This document shows, piece after piece, positions 6,658 through 11,701 of a stretch of DNA of 11,701 bases. The notes below the pieces were generated by a model, which saw only the letters and a list, made by a program, of their open reading frames with translations, searched no databases and had not been told where the DNA came from. The stretch lies in NCBI GenBank assembly GCA_034408745.1, contig JAWXCM010000274.1, positions 1 to 11,701 of the forward strand, read 5' to 3'. The stretch is from JAWXCM01 sp034408745 (GTDB lineage: Bacteria; Acidobacteriota; Terriglobia; Bryobacterales; Bryobacteraceae). Every line of letters begins with the position of its first letter. Positions within the stretch are counted from its first letter, which is position 1. Both the position numbers and the translations under genes were made by a program.

Positions 6658-6684
6658 GGGCGGTCGGCTGCCGACTGACCGCCC
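6658..6684 (+). terminator. GC-rich hairpin between convergent genes (possible terminator)
   Basis: GGGCGGTC (6658-6665) pairs perfectly with GACCGCCC (6677-6684), with a short inner GG/CC pairing in between. It lies 15 bp after the stop of the pseudo-receiver gene and 17 bp before the end of the convergent DinB-family gene. It is followed on the plus strand by a weak GGGCGTTTCCC rather than a true T-run, and on the minus strand by no T-run. It may terminate inefficiently or act as a 3' stabiliser. Confidence 0.4.
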
Positions 6685-6700
6685 GGGCGTTTCCCACCTA

Positions 6701-7171
6701 CTACTCGCCGTACGGCATAATCGGCGTTTTCCCCAGCACCCTCGAATAGACCGTCAACGCGCCGCGGTGGTGTGCGCTGTGGTCCTGAATTGCCGAAATC
6801 ACGCTCATCACGGGAGCGCCACCCATCACCGGACCTGGGGGCAGCGGCTGCATCAGTTCTTCGTCTGTCTTTGATTCGACCCATTTCCGGGCTGTGGCGA
6901 ACGACTTGCCCAGCCAGTCGCGAGCCGACGCCAAAGACGTTGTTTCTGCAATCGCCGTCATGTGCTTTTCGAAATCCAGATCGAACCCCTCCGGCCGAGA
7001 AGCGCCCTCGACAAACCAGTCGATAGTTTGCGCTGTGTGGGCCACCTGCTGCGCGGAGGTCATCATGTCGGGTGTGGGTTTGAAGCCCGAGTCGGCCTCA
7101 GTGAGAACACGCGTGGAACGCTCGAAGAATTCTTCGGCGTTGGAGAGGGTAATCAGCAGTCCTTGCACCAT
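6701..7171 (-). CDS. DinB-family (DinB/YfiT-like) putative metal-dependent protein
   Basis: The 156-aa product fits the DinB-like four-helix bundle superfamily, whose members include thiol-dependent metal enzymes and many proteins of unknown function. The characteristic three histidines are visible: H45 in QQVAHTAQTIDWF, and H131 and H135 in the DHSAHHRGAL segment near the C-terminal helix. The length is typical. The ATG at 7171 gives the expected first helix; upstream there is only a weak purine site. A strong terminator for the preceding isomerase gene ends about 27 bp before this start, so it probably has its own promoter overlapping that terminator or relies on read-through. No substrate can be assigned. 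Confidence 0.8.
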   Translation of the reverse strand: MVQGLLITLSNAEEFFERSTRVLTEADSGFKPTPDMMTSAQQVAHTAQTIDWFVEGASRPEGFDLDFEKHMTAIAETTSLASARDWLGKSFATARKWVESKTDEELMQPLPPGPVMGGAPVMSVISAIQDHSAHHRGALTVYSRVLGKTPIMPYGE

Positions 7172-7198
7172 ACCGGTTCAGCTTGACCGAAGGCGAAT

Positions 7199-7244
7199 AA
7201 AAAAAGAAGACCCAGAAACGAGAATTACTCGCCGCCGGGTCCTC
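7199..7244 (-). terminator. Intrinsic terminator after the peptidyl-prolyl isomerase gene
   Basis: On the minus strand GAGGACCC pairs with GGGTCTTC (one G-U pair), and an inner CGAG/CTCG stem closes a TAATT loop. Seven T residues follow directly. It begins 14 bp after the isomerase stop at 7259 and separates that operon from the DinB-family gene downstream. Confidence 0.8.
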
Positions 7245-7258
7245 GTCCTTCAAAAGGG

Positions 7259-8278
7259 CTACTTGACGGGTGCTGGCACCGGAGGCGCGCCGGGCGTCGG
7301 AGCGGGCTGCTCCGGTCCAAAATAGGCGTCGTCCAGCTTAATTCCGGAGTTCTTGCTGAGATCCTCAACGGCCTTCTTAGCCGCTTCCGGTTTCAGCTTT
7401 TCGGAGATTTCGGTCTTGACCTGGTCGAGCGCCTTCGATTCGTGCTTATCCGCGAGGATCAGGTGGTAGCCGAACTGCGTCTTCACCGGGTCGCTCACCT
7501 GTCCCACGGGCAGTTTGAACGCGACTTCCTCGAACGCCGGAACCATCTGTCCGCGCGCGAAGTTGCCCAGTTCTCCACCGTTGGCGCCGGAACCTGTGTC
7601 ATCGGATTCGGCCTTGGCGATGGCTGCGAAGTCGCCGCCCGCCGCGAGCTGCTTTTTGATCCCGTTCACCTTGGCCAAAGCTTCTTCCTCGCTCAGTTCC
7701 GGCTTGCCTTCCCGCGTGGGAACCGGCGAACCCTTGAATTTAACCAGGATGTGCCTGGCCGTGAGGGTCTCGTACTCGTTCTTGTGGTCGTCATAATACT
7801 TCCTGACGGCTGCGTCGTCCACAACCATCTTCGCCATCATGTCGTTGTAGACTGCGCCGGCCAGGAGGTTGTCTTCCTGGAAGCGGATGCGCGACTGCGT
7901 GGCCGCGTCTTTGTGGAGACCGCGCCTCCGCGCTTCATTCGCCAGCAGCCGCACGCGGGCGATCTGCTCCGCCATCTGGCGCTTCATCGGGCCACGAGCC
8001 TGAGAGCGGTACTGCTCCGGCAGCGCATCGATCAGAAGGTCGAATTCCTTCTCAGTGATTTTCTGGTCGCCGACCGTCATCACGACTTTGCTGGTGTCCG
8101 CAGGTGCAGCCTTGGCCGCGGCAGGAGTGGAGGGTTTTGCCGCCGTGGTCCCGGCCGGCTTCGCCTTAACGGCGGCGGGCTTTGTGGAAGCAGGTTTGGC
8201 GGGAGAAGGAGCTGGTGTCTGCGCAGACAGACTCACGGTCATCGCAATTGCGAGGGGGAAAATAACAGAAAACTTCAT
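7259..8278 (-). CDS. Secreted parvulin-type peptidyl-prolyl isomerase (PpiC/SurA/PrsA-like)
   Basis: This protein likely catalyses cis-trans isomerisation at proline bonds and acts as a folding helper outside the cytoplasm. The 339-aa product starts with a signal peptide (hydrophobic residues 4-18, probable cleavage after SLSA about residue 19). A low-complexity Ala/Pro/Lys linker (about 20-62) and a SurA-N-like helical segment (about 63-160) follow. The parvulin domain lies at about 172-276, with ARHILVK at 174-180, GGELGNFARGQMVPAF at 234-249 and FGYHLI at 269-274. The C-terminus is Pro/Ala-rich. The ATG at 8278 is fixed by the signal peptide. It lies 23 bp downstream of the molybdoenzyme large subunit, so it is probably the last gene of that operon, and a strong terminator follows. 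It might help fold exported enzymes, but that link is only positional. A catalytic role, as opposed to a pure chaperone one, is not proven by sequence. Confidence 0.92.
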   Translation of the reverse strand: MKFSVIFPLAIAMTVSLSAQTPAPSPAKPASTKPAAVKAKPAGTTAAKPSTPAAAKAAPADTSKVVMTVGDQKITEKEFDLLIDALPEQYRSQARGPMKRQMAEQIARVRLLANEARRRGLHKDAATQSRIRFQEDNLLAGAVYNDMMAKMVVDDAAVRKYYDDHKNEYETLTARHILVKFKGSPVPTREGKPELSEEEALAKVNGIKKQLAAGGDFAAIAKAESDDTGSGANGGELGNFARGQMVPAFEEVAFKLPVGQVSDPVKTQFGYHLILADKHESKALDQVKTEISEKLKPEAAKKAVEDLSKNSGIKLDDAYFGPEQPAPTPGAPPVPAPVK

Positions 8279-8301
8279 GCGTTTTCTTTATTGTCGCATT
8301 T

Positions 8302-10359
8302 TTACCCCAGCAACGGCATGTTGCGCAGCCGCACCCCAATGGCACTGTATATGGCGTTACTAATCGCGGGCGCAATCCCGACGATCGGCGTTTCACCCGC
8401 GCCTGCCGACGGGAGGTCGAGCCGGTTGATTAAAACGCTCTCCACCACAGGCATGTCGAGGAACCGCGGCACACGGTAGGAAGAGAACCTGGCGTTCTCG
8501 ACGCGCCCATTTTCAAAACGAACCCGTTCGAACAGCGCTCCGCCGAGGCCCTGCACCAGGCCGCCCTCCACCTGATTCCGCAGCATCTCCGGATTGGCGA
8601 TGGCACCGCATTCGAAGGCGATCACCGCCCGCTCCAGCCGGAAGTTCTTCAGGCCAGGCTCGACAGACACCTGCGCGGCGGTCGCCACGTAGCCACCCTT
8701 CTCGAACCCGCCGGCGATTCCCCAACCTTTGTTCGAGCCCTTCGCCCAGCCAACCTTCTCCGCAACCTTCTCGAGCACCGCCCTGAGCCGGGCGTCCTTG
8801 AGGTTACGGAGCCGGAACTCAAGCGGGTCCATCCCGATCCCGCAGGCCACTTCGTCCATGTGGACCTCGCGCGCGAAGTGGTTCGCCGTCGCCGCGAGCC
8901 CGCGATACGAACCCTGCCGCAGCGGCGATTCCGTCCTGTGGAAGTGCACCCGCTGATGAGGAACGTCGTACAGCGTCCCCAGCCCTGAATTCCCCGAGTT
9001 GTAGTTGTGGAAGTCCCAGGCGGTCATTGAGCCGTCTGACCGGAAACCGCTGGCCACGTCGATGACACCACCCGGCCGGAAATATGCCCAGCGAAATTCT
9101 TCCTCGCGAGTCCAGAGCACCTTCACCGGCTTGCCCGACGCTTTCGCCAGTCGAGCCGCCTCAATCGCCTGTTCGCCCGTGTGCTTGCCGCCGTAGCCCG
9201 AGCCGGTATCGGGCACAATCACCCGGATCTGCGATTCCGGAATCCCGAACGCTTCGGCAAGTTCCGCCTTCACGCCGAACGGTCGCTGAGTGCCGGTCCA
9301 GACGGTCAGCTTGCCGCCCGACCACTGTGCCACCGCCGCCCGGGGCTCGAGAGGGGCATGTGCAATGTATGCAATCTGATAGGAGCCGCTCAGGCGCTTG
9401 TCGGCGGCCTTGAAGCCTTCTTCGATCAAGCCGCGGGTGGAAGCTTCGCGCTTTTCGGCCGTGCTCTTAAAAAACTCACCGACGGTCATGTCCGAAACTG
9501 TCGAGGGCTTTTCCGGACTGCTCCACTGCACCTTTGCCGCCGACACCAATCCGCCAGCCACTCCGGCAAATTCGCCGTCGCGCACCACGCCGGGACCTTC
9601 GGCGGAAACCAGCTTCGACCCGTATACCGGGGCTCGGAGGACGTGACCCGAGATCATCCCGGGAATTTTCGTATCTGAGGTGTACTTGTGGTGTCCGGTC
9701 ACGAAATCGCGGCCGTTCACCTTGGGAACCGGGGTGCCAAGCACCTTCCACTTCCCGGGCGGTGTGAGTGCGGTCTGCGCTCCTACTTTCGCGGTGCGCA
9801 GCAGCGCCTGCCCCTGCACCACCTCGGCATACCGAAGAGACTGGCCGGAAATCGAATCGCGGATCCAGCCATCGGAGGCCACCATGTTGGCCTTGTCAGC
9901 CCCGAGCCGTCGCGCGCCCTCCTCGGTCAACAACTCCCGCGCCGACGCCGCCACCCTGCGAACTTGCGGCAGCATGTCTGGCATCGACCGGCTGCCGAAT
10001 GTACCCGCGTCGTACGGCACCAGATCCGTGTCGGCCATGGTCAGCTTCACCGACGCGACGGGAATCCGCAGTTCCTCGGCGACACCCTGCACCAGTGCCG
10101 TTCGGGTATTCTGCCCCACCTCAGCCTTACCGCTGAAGGCCGTCACCAGGCCGTCTTCGCCGATGTGCAGCCAGGCGCTAATCTCTTCGGGCCGACCGTT
10201 GCCGGCACCGCCTCGGCGCCGTCCACCACCCGATTCCTGCGCCTCCACCAGCCCAACCACCACAAACCCGAGCCCCAGCGCTCCGAAGAACGCGCGGCGA
10301 TCCAGCTCAAAGCGATACGCGGGGCCGGCCGTAAGTTCGTAGCGTTCCGGCTCGATCAC
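8302..10359 (-). CDS. Molybdopterin large subunit, isoquinoline 1-oxidoreductase beta-like (xanthine oxidase family)
   Basis: This is the molybdenum-cofactor subunit of a hydroxylase or aldehyde-oxidising enzyme. The 685-aa product resembles IorB-type proteins. Residues 20-37 (DRRAFFGALGLGFVVVGL) form a twin-arginine signal, so folded enzyme is probably exported or membrane-anchored. Cofactor-site motifs are present: HAPLEP (334-339), PDTGSGYGGKH (383-393), RQGSYRG (481-487) and GAGETP (653-658), with E656 as the expected catalytic glutamate. I start it at GTG 10359: GGGGTGA lies just upstream and GTG overlaps the small-subunit stop as GTGA. The frame is open further upstream to 10527, but only inside the small-subunit gene. 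At 685 aa it is somewhat shorter than many IorB proteins, with a compact region near 245-280. There is no FAD subunit beside it, which fits IorAB-type enzymes that pass electrons to a cytochrome or quinone. The true substrate cannot be read from the sequence. Confidence 0.9.
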   Translation of the reverse strand: MIEPERYELTAGPAYRFELDRRAFFGALGLGFVVVGLVEAQESGGGRRRGGAGNGRPEEISAWLHIGEDGLVTAFSGKAEVGQNTRTALVQGVAEELRIPVASVKLTMADTDLVPYDAGTFGSRSMPDMLPQVRRVAASARELLTEEGARRLGADKANMVASDGWIRDSISGQSLRYAEVVQGQALLRTAKVGAQTALTPPGKWKVLGTPVPKVNGRDFVTGHHKYTSDTKIPGMISGHVLRAPVYGSKLVSAEGPGVVRDGEFAGVAGGLVSAAKVQWSSPEKPSTVSDMTVGEFFKSTAEKREASTRGLIEEGFKAADKRLSGSYQIAYIAHAPLEPRAAVAQWSGGKLTVWTGTQRPFGVKAELAEAFGIPESQIRVIVPDTGSGYGGKHTGEQAIEAARLAKASGKPVKVLWTREEEFRWAYFRPGGVIDVASGFRSDGSMTAWDFHNYNSGNSGLGTLYDVPHQRVHFHRTESPLRQGSYRGLAATANHFAREVHMDEVACGIGMDPLEFRLRNLKDARLRAVLEKVAEKVGWAKGSNKGWGIAGGFEKGGYVATAAQVSVEPGLKNFRLERAVIAFECGAIANPEMLRNQVEGGLVQGLGGALFERVRFENGRVENARFSSYRVPRFLDMPVVESVLINRLDLPSAGAGETPIVGIAPAISNAIYSAIGVRLRNMPLLG

Positions 10360-10811
10360 GATTTCACCCCGGCCGCCATCCGAACCGCTTCGATGATGCG
10401 CGGATACGTGCCACATCGGCAGATATTCCCGTTCATGCCGCGCTTCACCTCGGCGACCGTTGGCTTTGGCGTCTTTGCCAGCAGCGATACCGCGGACAGG
10501 ATCATCCCCGGCGTGCAGTACCCGCACTGGAATGCATCGCGGTCCAGGAACGCTTCCTGCACCGGGTGCAGTTTGCCGTCCTGCTCCAAACCTTCAATTG
10601 TGGTGATTTTTTTGCTTGCGACAGACTTCAGCGGAGTGATGCAGGACCGCACCGCGACGCCGTCCAAAAGGACCGTACAGGAGCCGCATTGACCTTCGCC
10701 GCAGCCGTATTTGGCCCCGGTCAGATCCAGGTCCTCTCGCAGGACCTGCAGCAGCATACGGTCAGGGGCCGCTTCGACATTCACGTCGCGGCCGTTGACC
10801 GATAACTTCAT
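10356..10811 (-). CDS. [2Fe-2S] small subunit of the molybdoenzyme (IorA/CoxS-like)
   Basis: This 151-aa ferredoxin-like subunit carries electrons from the molybdenum site of the adjacent large subunit. It contains both cluster-binding sets of the xanthine oxidase family: the plant-type cluster C37, C42, C45, C57 (GAKYGCGEGQCGSCTVLLDG region) and the second cluster C96, C99, C131, C133 (QCGYCTPGMI and NICRCGTYPRI). The length is normal and all eight cysteines are intact. It starts at ATG 10811, overlapping the stop of the upstream gene (ATGA), and its own stop overlaps the large-subunit GTG (GTGA), so three genes are translationally coupled. It has no signal peptide, as expected if it is exported in complex with the Tat-bearing large subunit. 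Confidence 0.95.
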   Translation of the reverse strand: MKLSVNGRDVNVEAAPDRMLLQVLREDLDLTGAKYGCGEGQCGSCTVLLDGVAVRSCITPLKSVASKKITTIEGLEQDGKLHPVQEAFLDRDAFQCGYCTPGMILSAVSLLAKTPKPTVAEVKRGMNGNICRCGTYPRIIEAVRMAAGVKS

Positions 10812-11701
10812 GGCTTCTTCTCAGCCTCCGGCTGTTTCACTTCCGGTTTCTTTTCGTCCGCAACAGGTGGACGGAAACGCTGGCGAACTACCGGTTTCGC
10901 GCTCGCAAGTTCCGTATATGCCTTTAAGATACGCTCATTCTGCGCCGGATCGGGCAGGAGCATCCGGTCTTTGCCGTCCGCCGACTCGGCAAACTTGACC
11001 GAGCCACCGTCGTCGACGCTCAGCGTTCCAGCCGCCGACAGCCTGAAGTAGCCTTCCTTCTCCCGTACCGCGTACAATACCGCGGCCATGTCGCCAGTGG
11101 GAGCGTCGTAAGGCATTGACTTATAAGCTTTGTAGGCATCCACGATGGGGTGCTTTGAGGCGTAGGCGAAGTCCTTCTCAATGCTCGACGAGGGATACTG
11201 GATGTCCCGGCTTACGTCGGACGGCACGAAAACCAGCGGGCCAGGCCAGGCTTTGAGGACCTGCTTCGCCGCGGCCACATCCTCTTTTATATGGTCCGTG
11301 AAAACCAGCGCCTTCGCCTTCTTCGAGATCCACTCCCGAGTCCCGGCCAGTTCCACCAGCGACGCCGCGTTGGTCAGAGGTCCGACCACGACGATCACCG
11401 AATTGCCGTCGACCTGCGCGGTCAGAGCATTCCTCATTACCGCCGCAACATCGGCTGTGTCGTTCAACTGCTTAATGCCGTGATCGTGCTTCGCCGCGAC
11501 CGCATCCAGCAGCGGCGTCGATTCGCTGTCCTTGCCCGTTTCCGGCATGCCAACGGGGAGCACACGCGCGAACCCGCCCGCCGCGTAAAACTTCGACACC
11601 GCATCGCAGGCAGCAGCCGACTTGAGGTTCGGTTTGCTGGTGGTCACCACCACCGCACGGCACTCGTTCTTGCCGTCGAGCCCGTACAACAAGGCAAGGG
11701 C
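10808..11701 (-). CDS. Nucleoside-hydrolase-like protein, C-terminal part (cut by right window edge)
   Basis: The visible 297 residues begin inside the gene with ALALLYGLDGKNECRAVVV, resembling the early DDALAL region of the inosine-uridine nucleoside hydrolase fold. That family cleaves the N-glycosidic bond of nucleosides using a calcium-bound Asp cluster. The aspartates that would confirm activity lie beyond the window edge. Other fold features are visible: IVVVGPLTNAASLVEL near the middle (usual family form IxxxGPLTNxA), and APTGDMAAVLYAV later, matching the C-terminal region that supplies a metal ligand in the family. The C-terminal 30 residues are Lys/Pro/Glu-rich and probably disordered. 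The stop overlaps the [2Fe-2S] subunit start (ATGA), so it is the first visible gene of the molybdoenzyme operon. Many acidobacterial and planctomycete members of this type are of unknown substrate, so I call it nucleoside-hydrolase-like only. The true start is not visible. Confidence 0.75.
   Translation of the reverse strand, partial: ALALLYGLDGKNECRAVVVTTSKPNLKSAAACDAVSKFYAAGGFARVLPVGMPETGKDSESTPLLDAVAAKHDHGIKQLNDTADVAAVMRNALTAQVDGNSVIVVVGPLTNAASLVELAGTREWISKKAKALVFTDHIKEDVAAAKQVLKAWPGPLVFVPSDVSRDIQYPSSSIEKDFAYASKHPIVDAYKAYKSMPYDAPTGDMAAVLYAVREKEGYFRLSAAGTLSVDDGGSVKFAESADGKDRMLLPDPAQNERILKAYTELASAKPVVRQRFRPPVADEKKPEVKQPEAEKKP

Noticed and set aside
7442..8479. A 345-codon plus-strand open frame opposite the isomerase gene
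   Set aside because: It lies antisense to the parvulin gene, has no family resemblance and no convincing start site; it is a high-GC shadow.
10360..10527. A longer N-terminus for the molybdopterin large subunit
   Set aside because: The extra residues overlap the small-subunit gene, precede the Tat signal and look unstructured; GTG 10359 has a good ribosome site and the GTGA overlap.
9688..10692. A 334-codon plus-strand open frame opposite the molybdoenzyme subunits
   Set aside because: Both subunits on the minus strand have complete cofactor motifs; this frame shows none and overlaps both genes.

Overview
The window reads as chromosomal DNA from a high-GC bacterium, most likely an acidobacterium of the Solibacter/Bryobacter type. 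This rests on three features: the remains of a large orphan MacB/FtsX-type permease of the kind that is hugely expanded in Acidobacteria (ADOP), a regulator whose N-terminal domain I associate with Solibacter-like genomes, and a Tat-exported isoquinoline-1-oxidoreductase-type molybdoenzyme. The assignment is inferred from gene content, not from a marker tree.

Region 1 (1-3120, minus strand) is the conserved rimP-nusA-infB operon for ribosome maturation, transcription elongation/termination and translation initiation. infB runs off the left edge. A near-consensus sigma70-type promoter (TTGCCA-N17-TATACT) precedes rimP, and only about 13 nt into the predicted transcript there is a compact intrinsic terminator (7-bp stem, GAAA loop, U-run). 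This is a strong candidate for a leader attenuator, plausibly tuned by NusA itself.

Region 2 (3121-3973, plus strand) is a two-gene toxin-antitoxin module: a ribbon-helix-helix DUF1778 antitoxin and an overlapping GNAT acetyltransferase toxin of the TacT/AtaT type. A perfect small dyad sits beside the presumed -10 box and is a likely autoregulatory operator.

Region 3 (about 3985-5575, minus strand) is a decayed ADOP permease pseudogene. It has a +1 frameshift near 5280, a -1 frameshift near 5138 and a damaged N-terminus near 5550. Its 3' half is missing: homology stops about 12-15 bp past the toxin stop codon, which marks a recombination scar.

Region 4 (5576-6700) starts with an AT-rich spacer packed with nested inverted repeats. 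It is followed on the plus strand by a 289-aa protein that joins an uncharacterised N-terminal domain to a receiver-like domain lacking the phosphoacceptor aspartate and the other catalytic residues (a pseudo-receiver). A GC-rich hairpin separates it from the convergent downstream gene.

Region 5 (6701-11701, minus strand) contains, in transcription order, a nucleoside-hydrolase-like protein (cut by the right edge), a [2Fe-2S] subunit and a Tat-targeted molybdopterin subunit of a xanthine-oxidase-family enzyme (ATGA and GTGA overlaps), a secreted parvulin-type peptidyl-prolyl isomerase, a strong terminator, and then a DinB-family protein. The first four look like one operon, since stop-start overlaps or a 23-bp gap link them. 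I see no tRNA, rRNA, CRISPR array or intact insertion sequence.
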